From positions 151,726-215,725 of the forward strand of contig NZ_JYNL01000001.1 of the NCBI RefSeq assembly GCF_001044235.1: a DNA stretch of 64,000 bases, written 5' to 3'. Both the position numbers and the translations under genes were made by a program. Below the pieces are notes generated by a model that did no database searches, was not told where the DNA came from, and worked only from the letters and a program-made list of their open reading frames with translations. The DNA comes from Mycolicibacterium chlorophenolicum. GTDB lineage: Bacteria > Actinomycetota > Actinomycetes > Mycobacteriales > Mycobacteriaceae. Positions 37,356 to 44,501 of the stretch are shown here, in pieces (position 1 is the stretch's first letter; every line of letters starts with the position of its first letter).

Positions 37356-38428
37356 GACGCGACCTCGTCCACCTGCACGGCCGACGGCGACTTCGGTTCC
37401 CCGGTGCGAAGCCGATAAGACTCTGCGTACACCGCCGACCGCGCCCCGAGAATCGGGTCGTCGGACGGTTCCATGCCGTGGGGCAGGGCGAGCGGATCAA
37501 AGTTGAGGTCCCGTGCATTTCCCGGTGACTCGGTCTCGATGGTGTCGAGCACCAGGGTGCCGGCGGTGACGGCGCGGCGGTCCGCGGGCCACGGCAGCGT
37601 CGGGTCGACGGGATCCTGATCGGTGCCGACGACCACGCGCAGATCCCAGGCGACCGGGCCGGCCTTCACCTGCTGGATCAACGCGTCGAAGAGGCCGTTG
37701 GGGCCGGTGGCGGCCGGCGGCCGCGCCTGCTGGCGGGGGACGAGCATCCAGCGCACCGGGGTCCTGACTCCGGAGTCGTCGACAAAGTGGAAGGTGTTCA
37801 GGCCGCCGAACGGGCTGTCCGCGAAACCCGGTGTTGGCGGGTGTTGTTTGATCACTGCGGTGGCGGCCTTACTCGCCGGATACTTGGCGAGGAACGCGGC
37901 CATCGCGGCGGGGTCGGGCTTGCCCGTCGCCGGGTCCGGCGCCGAGGCCAGCAGTTGGTCGTAGAACGCTTCTGGACTGTTCACCGGGAACACCGGCAGG
38001 TTGATCATCGCGCTGCGCCACTGATCTCGGCCGGGGAAGCCGATGGCCACACCGAAACCGCGCACCGCGCCCGGTGTGTCGGCGACCGTGGGGTTGCCGC
38101 CGCCGAGCGAGAAGCGGCCCACAACGGGCGACACACCTGCCGCAAGCACCGTGGCGACGGTCAGTTCAGCTGCGGCTCCGGTACTTTCGAAGCGCCCCGA
38201 CACCGCGACACCCTTGGCGTGGTTGCGGCGGAAGCCGGGATGGACACCGGACAGCGCTTGGAACCGGTCGATGATGGCCTGGCGGGTGAAGCGCCCGCCC
38301 ATCCAGTTGTTGGCATAGGCCACGGCGCCGAGGTCCACGGCGAGGAAAGCGGCGACCGCGCCGGCGCCGGCGAGCAGGGCGCGGCGGCTGACCGGGGTGC
38401 CGCGCCAGGTGAAGGGGGGCTGATCCAC
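37352..38428 (-). CDS. Exported catalase-like heme peroxidase
   Basis: 358 residues from GTG 38428, with GAGGAG directly before it. SRRALLAGAGAVAAFLAVDLG (residues ~12-32) is a Tat-like or single-helix signal. The minimal catalase core follows: NHAKGVAVSGRF holds the distal His, RGFGVAIGFPGRDQWRSAMINLPVFPVNSPEAF holds the substrate-channel and Asn region, and ARSAVYAESYRLR near the C-terminus holds the proximal Arg/Tyr. At this length it belongs to the small catalase-related peroxidases (SrpA-like), acting outside the membrane with electrons possibly from the cytochrome b561 partner. Confidence 0.87.
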   Translation of the reverse strand: MDQPPFTWRGTPVSRRALLAGAGAVAAFLAVDLGAVAYANNWMGGRFTRQAIIDRFQALSGVHPGFRRNHAKGVAVSGRFESTGAAAELTVATVLAAGVSPVVGRFSLGGGNPTVADTPGAVRGFGVAIGFPGRDQWRSAMINLPVFPVNSPEAFYDQLLASAPDPATGKPDPAAMAAFLAKYPASKAATAVIKQHPPTPGFADSPFGGLNTFHFVDDSGVRTPVRWMLVPRQQARPPAATGPNGLFDALIQQVKAGPVAWDLRVVVGTDQDPVDPTLPWPADRRAVTAGTLVLDTIETESPGNARDLNFDPLALPHGMEPSDDPILGARSAVYAESYRLRTGEPKSPSAVQVDEVAS

Positions 38429-38478
38429 CTCCTCTTCGTAACACAGCAGATCGACGCCGTCGCAGCGGACAACGCCCG

Positions 38479-39132
38479 TCAGTGCCGTCGTAGCGTCTCC
38501 CAGTCGTTCTCGGCTTCCAACTGGGCGATGAGCCGCGACGTCTGTTCGCGCATCAGCAGTGTCGCGCCGATGCCGATCACGACGGCGAGCACCAAGGCGA
38601 TCCAGGAGAACCTCGAGAGCCAGCGCTCGGCGGCGATGCCCGCGTAGTAGATGACGGCGGTGGTGCCGCCGGCCCACACCACGGCGCCGGTGGCGTTGGC
38701 GGCGAGGAAGCGGGGGTAGCGCATCCGCATGGCACCGGCCAGCGGGCCCGCGAAGATGCGCAGCAGCGCGATGAACCGGCCGAAGAACACCGCCCAGACG
38801 CCCCACCGTTCGAACAGTCCTTTGGCCAGCGCGACATGTCCGGGCCCGAAGTGTTTCGGGAAGCGGTTGCCGAGTCGTTCGAACAGCGACATCCCGAACC
38901 GGCGCCCGATCGAGTATCCGATCGTGTCGCCGATGATCGCGCCGATGGCGGCGGCCGCCGCCACGCCGACCGGGCTGATGTCGAGGGTGTGGCGCGACGA
39001 CAGCAGCGCGGCACTGACCAGTGCGATCTCGCCCGGTAGGGGGATGCCGAGGCTCTCGATACCGATGACCCCGCCCACCAGCAGATACACCGCGATCGGC
39101 GGGATCGCCTGCAGCAGGGCCTCGACGTTCAT
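38479..39132 (-). CDS. DedA-family membrane protein
   Basis: 217 residues. The DedA/VTT pattern is clear: ESLGIPLPGEIALVSAALLSS near the N-terminus, GAIIGDTIGYSIGRRFG, FFGRFIALLRIFAGPLAGAMRM and a C-terminal helix. DedA proteins are thought to flip phospholipid or undecaprenyl phosphate carriers. It lies 6 bases downstream of the L,D-transpeptidase and 50 upstream of the catalase-like gene, so an envelope-related cluster is possible. Confidence 0.92.
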   Translation of the reverse strand: MNVEALLQAIPPIAVYLLVGGVIGIESLGIPLPGEIALVSAALLSSRHTLDISPVGVAAAAAIGAIIGDTIGYSIGRRFGMSLFERLGNRFPKHFGPGHVALAKGLFERWGVWAVFFGRFIALLRIFAGPLAGAMRMRYPRFLAANATGAVVWAGGTTAVIYYAGIAAERWLSRFSWIALVLAVVIGIGATLLMREQTSRLIAQLEAENDWETLRRH

Positions 39133-39138
39133 CCCGGG

Positions 39139-40008
39139 CTACAGCTGCCAGTCGTTGGAGCCGTCGTGCCGCGAGTACGTGCCGCCACTGGAGTTCTTCA
39201 CGACGATCGGGTCGCCGGCGCCGAAGTTGTCGTAGAACCACTGGGCGTTGGCCGGGCTGATGTTGATGCACCCGTGGCTGACGTCCCGCTTGCCCTGGTC
39301 GGCCACCGACCACGGGGCGCTGTGGACGAAGTCGCCGCTGTCGTCGAAGCGGACGGCCAACTCGACGGTCGTCTTGTATCCGTAGGTGGAGTCGACCGGC
39401 ACACCGTAGGTCGAGGAATCCATCACCACCGATGGCATCTTCTCCTGGACGTAGTAGGTGCCGTTCGGAGTCTGGTGGCCGCCGGCGGCCATGCCCATCG
39501 ACATCGGAATCGTCTTCTCCACGGTTCCGTTGCGGGTGATGGTCAGCTGGTGGGTCGTGTCGTCTGCTGTGGCAATGAGGCTGTCGCCGGTCTGGAAGCT
39601 GGACACCGCGCCACCGGCATCGACGGTCACCGTGGTGTGTGCGGGCCAGAAATCCAGCGGGCGCCATCGCAGCTGCGTGGGCGTCATCCAGTAGAACTTG
39701 CCGGGAACCGGCGGGATCGAGGAGACGTGGATTGCGGTTTCGGCGGCGACGGAGTTGTCGACGAGCCCGGGGAAGTCGATGATGATCGGCTGGGCGACAC
39801 CGACGGTAGAACCGTTGACCGGGGCCACTTTCGGCGGTCCGAAGGGCGCCACGCCGACGAACGGCGTCGGGTCCTGTCCCGCGGGAGCACCGGGGGCGGG
39901 CTGGGCGACCGCGGTTCCTGCGCCCACTGCCAGGATCGCGAGCACCATCGAAACAACGCCTGCTGCCTTACGCGCGGCGAAGGCCCTTCTCCACGTCCAG
40001 TCCGACAT
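39139..40008 (-). CDS. L,D-transpeptidase (YkuD family)
   Basis: 289 residues from ATG 40008, with GGAAGGA five bases upstream. A signal anchor is at residues 15-36 (ends TAVAQPAPG). An Ig-like N-terminal domain follows ([31 protein letters not shown]), then the YkuD catalytic domain with [22 protein letters not shown] and the active-site [21 protein letters not shown], where the Cys is the nucleophile. It makes 3-3 peptidoglycan crosslinks, which predominate in mycobacteria. This length and layout fit the Ldt enzymes of class 5 or 2 less well than short Ldts, so no number is given. Confidence 0.93.
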   Translation of the reverse strand: MSDWTWRRAFAARKAAGVVSMVLAILAVGAGTAVAQPAPGAPAGQDPTPFVGVAPFGPPKVAPVNGSTVGVAQPIIIDFPGLVDNSVAAETAIHVSSIPPVPGKFYWMTPTQLRWRPLDFWPAHTTVTVDAGGAVSSFQTGDSLIATADDTTHQLTITRNGTVEKTIPMSMGMAAGGHQTPNGTYYVQEKMPSVVMDSSTYGVPVDSTYGYKTTVELAVRFDDSGDFVHSAPWSVADQGKRDVSHGCINISPANAQWFYDNFGAGDPIVVKNSSGGTYSRHDGSNDWQL

Positions 40009-40050
40009 CCACGTCCTTCCGTCGTGGCAACAGTGTTCCATAGCGGTGCT

Positions 40051-40881
40051 TCAGATCTCGGCGTCTCGCGACGTCAGCCTGACCGAAGACACCGACTGCG
40101 TGCCGCTGAGCCCCTTGAGCTCGACCTCGACGGGCTCGTCGAATCCGATGTTGGCGCCCCCGACCGCGGTGCGTAGCTCGTCGCTGACGAGGATCTGGCC
40201 GCCGGCCGCGAGATCGGCGATCCGCGCCGCCATCGCGACGTTGCGGCCGAACAGGTCGTCACCGCGCCGGACCGATGTGCCGGCGTGGATGCCGATCCGC
40301 ACCCGGATTCCGTCGTAGCGGGCGGGGTCCGCGAGCAGTGTCCGCTGTATCGCCATGCTGCACCGCACCGCGTCGGCGGGATCGGCGAAGGCGATCATGA
40401 AGCCGTCGCCCTGGTTCTTGACGACGTAACCGTGGTGGTCGGCGACCTGTCGCTGGATGAGCGCGTTGTGCCGTTCGAGGAGCTTCACCCATTCGCGGTC
40501 CCCGAGTGATTCGTTGCGTTGGGTGGAACCTTCGATATCGGAGAAGACCAGCACCACGCGACCGTCGGAGGTGATGCGGGCCAGGTCCGGCCGTTCGACG
40601 CGCGCCCACGCCGCGAGCTCGTCGACCGAGCTCCGGACGGGGCCGACGATGCCATGCCGGATCAGCGCGTCGGCGTTGCGCAGGGTGTGCGTCACGGTCC
40701 TGACCGCCAGCGGTGCCACTCCGGGTCGCCTTCTCCGGCCGTCGCCCGGCGGACGGTCACGCTTGTGCCGCAACTCTTTCCGGGCATTGGCGAGCTGGCG
40801 CCGCGAAACGGTGAGCAGCACGCCGAGCGTGATCAGCCCCGCCGAGAGGATCAGGGTGATGACCAGCAGCGCGATGTCCAC
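40051..40881 (-). CDS. Membrane-anchored class III adenylyl/guanylyl cyclase
   Basis: 276 residues. One membrane helix (2-25) and a basic linker precede the cyclase domain (about 105-276). Metal-binding Asp in VFSDIEGST, substrate residues in [13 protein letters not shown], and the transition-state Asn/Arg in [11 protein letters not shown] are all present, so it should be active. It makes cAMP (or cGMP). It lacks a HAMP or sensor domain, so the input signal is not visible. It ends 43 bases upstream of the L,D-transpeptidase start. Confidence 0.92.
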   Translation of the reverse strand: MDIALLVITLILSAGLITLGVLLTVSRRQLANARKELRHKRDRPPGDGRRRRPGVAPLAVRTVTHTLRNADALIRHGIVGPVRSSVDELAAWARVERPDLARITSDGRVVLVFSDIEGSTQRNESLGDREWVKLLERHNALIQRQVADHHGYVVKNQGDGFMIAFADPADAVRCSMAIQRTLLADPARYDGIRVRIGIHAGTSVRRGDDLFGRNVAMAARIADLAAGGQILVSDELRTAVGGANIGFDEPVEVELKGLSGTQSVSSVRLTSRDAEI

Positions 40882-40922
40882 GCGCTCAGTATGGAGGACA
40901 CCCGGCCGGGTTCTGCCTGCCG

Positions 40923-41912
40923 TCAGACCGGCAGCGAATGCGGCAGCCCGAAGCGCGCCATCACGTCGTTGTCGAACCGGGTGACGGCGCTGATCCGCTC
41001 GCCGGTCAGGTCGAGGACGACCAGACCCGCTGCGTGGCCGATCGATTCGTCGGCGGCACGCAGATAGGCGCCGAAGGCTGGCTGACCGTTGGCGCGGGTC
41101 GCGACAAGTGCGTAGCGCCGATGCCGAAACACGCTGCGGTAGAACAGCTCAACCGCCTGACGGCCGTGGTACTCGAGGGGAACGGGCGGCATGGTCAGCC
41201 GCACGTCGGCGGTCAGCAGGCCGACCAGCGCATCGACGTCACCGGACTGGTAGGCGTGCACGAACCTCTCGACGAGGGCCCGCTCGGCCGCCGAATGCGG
41301 TGCCGGAGGGACGTCACCGGTCGGCCTTCGGGAATCGAGCGTGGCGCGGGCACGTTTCAGTGCGCTGTTGACGGACTCCACGGTGCCGTTCAGCATGGCG
41401 GCCACCTCGGCGGCCCGGTATCCGAGGACTTCCCGCAAGATCAGCACCGCCCGCTGGCGGGCGGGCAGCACCTGCAACGCCGTCACGAAGGCGAGCGAAA
41501 TGGCCTCCCGCTGCTCGTAGCGCGCCTCGGGGCCGGCGGCGACGGGGTCCGGGAGCAGCGCATCGGGGATCGGTTCCAACCACGCGATGTCGCCCAGGTG
41601 TGTGGGCTGGGGAAGGTCAGCAGCCGACACGTCGACCTGCACGACCGGTCGCCGTCGCGCGGAGCGGAGCGCACTGAGACATACGTTGGTGGCGATACGG
41701 TGCAGCCACGTGCGGATCGACGCCCGCTCCTCGAAACCGTCGAGATGCTGCCACGCTGCCAGCAGCGTGTTCTGCACCATGTCCTCCGCGTCGGGCAGCG
41801 AGCCCATCATCCGGTAACAGTGCACCAACAGTTCCCGGTGGTAGGGCTCGATCACCGTCCGGAACGCCTCGCCGTCCCCGACCCGCGCCCGTGCGATCAA
41901 CTCGGTCGTCAT
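40923..41912 (-). CDS. SigG-type ECF sigma factor with SnoaL-like C-domain
   Basis: 329 residues. Region 2 is at about 18-85 ([30 protein letters not shown]), region 4 at about 135-185 ([42 protein letters not shown]). A SnoaL/NTF2-like extension follows at 205-320 ([33 protein letters not shown]), typical of the SigG/SigJ classes, where this domain replaces an anti-sigma factor. It is divergent from an SDR plus a DHFR-like gene, which are candidate targets. Confidence 0.9.
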   Translation of the reverse strand: MTTELIARARVGDGEAFRTVIEPYHRELLVHCYRMMGSLPDAEDMVQNTLLAAWQHLDGFEERASIRTWLHRIATNVCLSALRSARRRPVVQVDVSAADLPQPTHLGDIAWLEPIPDALLPDPVAAGPEARYEQREAISLAFVTALQVLPARQRAVLILREVLGYRAAEVAAMLNGTVESVNSALKRARATLDSRRPTGDVPPAPHSAAERALVERFVHAYQSGDVDALVGLLTADVRLTMPPVPLEYHGRQAVELFYRSVFRHRRYALVATRANGQPAFGAYLRAADESIGHAAGLVVLDLTGERISAVTRFDNDVMARFGLPHSLPV

Positions 41913-42070
41913 CCGGCATCACCGTCCACCTTTGTCGCCTCGCCGCCTGTCGCGGCGTCTCCCAAGTACTGACGTCTGTGGAGGCGGAAACTGGTCGCTC
42001 TCCGACCGCCCGATGTGCCGGTCGCACCGCGTCTACCTGTGTGACGGCGTACAACACCACGGAGGCAGAG

Positions 42071-42817
42071 ATGAACGAGATGTCAGGAACAAGCACTCTG
42101 GTCGTCGGCGCGAGCCGCGGCCTGGGTCGAGGGATCGCGATCGCGTTCCGCGCGGCGGGTGCCGACGTGGTCGCCGTCGCCCGCCGCGCGGCGCCGTTGG
42201 CCGAGCTCGCGGCCGCTCATCGGGGTATCGGCATCGAGGTCGCGGACGCCGTCGAGGAAGACACGGCGAGCCGGCTGATCGACCGGTATCGGCCGCAGGT
42301 GCTGGTCCTGGTCGCCGGCGCCGCCCCGGTGATGGGGGACCTGCACCACCTCACGTGGGAGACGTTCTCGGCCAACTGGCATTCCGACGTCAGGATCGCT
42401 TTCGCCTGGCTGCGCGCGGCGCTGGCCGCACCCTTGGCTCCGGGCAGCCGAATCGTCCTGTTCAGCAGCGGGGCAGCGCTGAACGGGTCTCCGCTCAGCG
42501 GAGGGTATGCGGGCGCCAAGGCCACCCAATGGTTCATCGCCCAGTACAGCCAACAACTCTCGGACACAGACGGTTTGAAGATCTCCATCACCACGGTCAT
42601 GCCGCGGATGACGCCCCACGGCGAGGTGGGGAGGGCGGGGATCCGGGCGTACGCGCAAGCCGGCGGCCGGTCAGAGGACGAATTCACCCGCGATCTGGGA
42701 CCTCTGATCACTCCGCAGATCGCGGGTGCGGCGATGGTCGACCTGGTGCGCTCCGATCCGGCCACCCTCGAACCGGCCTATCTGCTGACCGGTTCGGGCT
42801 GCTCGCCGCTGCGATGA
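42071..42817 (+). CDS. SDR-family oxidoreductase
   Basis: 248 residues from ATG 42071, with GGAGG seven bases upstream. Nucleotide motif VVGASRGLGRGIAIAF at 10-25 and the Tyr/Lys pair in GGYAGAKATQWF. The Asn-Ala-Gly motif is replaced by VLVAGAAPVMGDL, and the motif Ser lies in VLFSSGAALNGSPL. The substrate is unknown. The sigma gene is divergent, 158 bp away. Confidence 0.87.
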   Translation: MNEMSGTSTLVVGASRGLGRGIAIAFRAAGADVVAVARRAAPLAELAAAHRGIGIEVADAVEEDTASRLIDRYRPQVLVLVAGAAPVMGDLHHLTWETFSANWHSDVRIAFAWLRAALAAPLAPGSRIVLFSSGAALNGSPLSGGYAGAKATQWFIAQYSQQLSDTDGLKISITTVMPRMTPHGEVGRAGIRAYAQAGGRSEDEFTRDLGPLITPQIAGAAMVDLVRSDPATLEPAYLLTGSGCSPLR

Positions 42818-42868
42818 GTTGAGCGACGTCGTCCGGTCTGAGCAGTGAGACCCGATAGAGGAGAGCCG

Positions 42869-43450
42869 ATGGCAGCGACCTACACGTTCGACGTTTTCTC
42901 CAGCCTCGACGGCTTCGGCAGCGTCAACGGCGGCGACTGGGGTGGCTACTGGGGCAAGCAGGGCCCGGAGTTGCTCGACCGTCGTCTCGAGCTGTACGAC
43001 GCCGACCAACGGATGGTGTTCGGTGCGAACACCTACCGACTGTTCGCGCAGATGCTGGCCAAGAGCACCGAGGGGTCCGACGTGCGGGACCCCTGGGTGG
43101 CCCGGATGAGGGAACTGCCGGCCACGGTGATGTCGAGCACGCTGAACGGGCCCGCGGACTGGCCGGATGCCACCGTCGACAGCGGTGACGCGGTGGAGGT
43201 GGTCGCCAGGCTCAAACGGCAGTCCGACGTCCCGCTGCGTTCCCACGGCAGTCTCTCGATGAATCGGGCGTTGATGGCGGCCGGTCTCGTGGATGTCCTG
43301 CAGGTGACCCTGTTTCCGGTGATCACCGGGCGCACGGGCGACGCGCCCATCTTCGAGGGTGCGGCCGACTTCGATCTCGAGCTGGTCGCCAGCCGAACGC
43401 TCGATGGTCACATCCAAGAGCTTCTTTACCGTCCTTCACTGCACGGATGA
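42869..43450 (+). CDS. RibD/DHFR-like reductase
   Basis: 193 residues from ATG 42869, with GAGGAGA upstream. The fold pattern is that of the RibD C-terminal/dihydrofolate reductase-like family: TYTFDVFSSLDGFGS at the start, MVFGANTYRLFAQ, and a C-terminal ELPATVMSSTL ... LRSHGSLSMNRALMAAGLVDVLQVTLFPVITG. Members reduce pteridine-like or other small substrates with NADPH. It follows the SDR by 51 bases and is likely cotranscribed. Confidence 0.87.
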   Translation: MAATYTFDVFSSLDGFGSVNGGDWGGYWGKQGPELLDRRLELYDADQRMVFGANTYRLFAQMLAKSTEGSDVRDPWVARMRELPATVMSSTLNGPADWPDATVDSGDAVEVVARLKRQSDVPLRSHGSLSMNRALMAAGLVDVLQVTLFPVITGRTGDAPIFEGAADFDLELVASRTLDGHIQELLYRPSLHG

Positions 43451-43475
43451 CTGCACATTCAGTCGACTTCTCGAG

Positions 43476-43495
43476 GTATTTGCATCCGCAAATAC
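43476..43495. promoter_or_regulatory. Perfect palindrome GTATTTGC-ATCC-GCAAATAC
   Basis: Eight-base arms with a 4-base spacer, 26 bases after the DHFR-like stop, unusually A/T rich for this genome. It could be an operator or a weak terminator hairpin; there is no U tract. Confidence 0.5.
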
Positions 43496-43566
43496 ACAAA
43501 TCACCGCCGGCGTCAGTTCAGTTACTTAGCCTGCCGCCCCTACCGCGCCACGTTTGCCACTAATCA

Positions 43567-43596
43567 CCAGGGTGTCCCATATCTGGGACACCCTGG
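43567..43596. promoter_or_regulatory. Perfect 13-bp inverted repeat with 4-base loop
   Basis: Arms CCAGGGTGTCCCA and TGGGACACCCTGG around TATC, 224 bases before the next start. A very stable hairpin without a U tract: either a mycobacterial-type U-less terminator or a large operator for a dimeric or tetrameric regulator. Confidence 0.6.
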
Positions 43597-43819
43597 CGGG
43601 CGAAGCCGGCGCGTCGTCGTTCCGGCCGCTTCGTTTGCTGAATCCGAAAGAACCAGTGCCGGAACCGTTTAGCTGCCGGCGTCCAGGGCTATCGAATCCC
43701 CGGGAGCAGTGGCGTATTCGCGTCAGGCAGGCAGATCCTGTCCTCCCGGGTTGACGCGCTGGCCGATATGTCGGGGGCCGGATCGCTGCTTTCCTGCACC
43801 ACAAACAAGGAGCACATCC

Positions 43820-44497
43820 ATGACGTCACGCTTAACCCGACTGCTCGCCCTGGCAGTCAGCGTCGCGATGATCGCATTGGTCGGTCTGGTCACCGGCAGC
43901 ACCGCATCCGCCCAACCACCCGGCGTGGGCAAGAAGAACGTCGTCCAGGTGCAGGGCACCGGTCCGGACGGAGTGAAGTTCAACGGCCAGTTCGTGGCGA
44001 CCGCCGCGAAAGAGGTCACCAAGCAGGACGGCCCGGCGGCATCCGACGAGAACGGCGCGACCTCGTCCAACACGGGTGTGGCCCTGACCGGTCAGCTGAT
44101 CGGGAAGCTGGTCAAGCCGGGCGGGGGTCAGCCTTCGGGCGCTCCCGGCGCCGCGCAGGACGTGAACATCTCGACCTTCGCTATGCCGGTCTCGGCGATC
44201 AACTTCCCGCCCGCGGCGCAGGCGCAGCCCTCCTCGTCCACGCCCGGCCAGGGTGGCGTCCAGTTCGCCAGCCAGCAGGCCAGCTGCTCGGTGCTCGACC
44301 TGGTGCTGGGGCCGCTGGACCTGAACCTGCTGGGCCTGCGGGTGCAGCTGAACCAGGTGCATCTGGAGATCACGGCGATCCCGGCCGACGGCCTGCTGGG
44401 CCAGCTGCTCTGTGCACTGGCCGGTCCTGACGGGATCCTCAGCGGAATCCTGCAGAACATCGTCAACCTGCTCAACCAGATCCTCGGCCAGCTGTAG
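43820..44497 (+). CDS. Secreted protein of unknown function
   Basis: 225 residues from ATG 43820, with AAGGAG eight bases upstream. Signal peptide at 1-32 (ends GSTASAQPPG). The mature part begins with a beta-rich region (KKNVVQVQGTGPDGVKFNGQF), continues with a Pro/Gly/Ser-rich linker, and ends in a hydrophobic amphipathic region with two cysteines (ASCSVLDLVLGPLDLNLLGL and LLCALAG) and a Leu/Ile/Asn-rich tail. The hydrophobic C-terminus suggests membrane or lipid association. No family is recognised. Confidence 0.8.
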   Translation: MTSRLTRLLALAVSVAMIALVGLVTGSTASAQPPGVGKKNVVQVQGTGPDGVKFNGQFVATAAKEVTKQDGPAASDENGATSSNTGVALTGQLIGKLVKPGGGQPSGAPGAAQDVNISTFAMPVSAINFPPAAQAQPSSSTPGQGGVQFASQQASCSVLDLVLGPLDLNLLGLRVQLNQVHLEITAIPADGLLGQLLCALAGPDGILSGILQNIVNLLNQILGQL

Positions 44498-44501
44498 AGG
44501 A

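Larger units (their letters stand above)
43451..43819. other. Non-coding stretch with palindromes
   Basis: A 369-bp gap between the DHFR-like gene and a secreted-protein gene. No credible coding frame is seen. It holds an A/T-rich patch, two perfect inverted repeats (43476-43495 and 43567-43596) and a good AAGGAG before the next start. It probably contains a promoter for 43820 and a terminator or operator. Confidence 0.6.
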
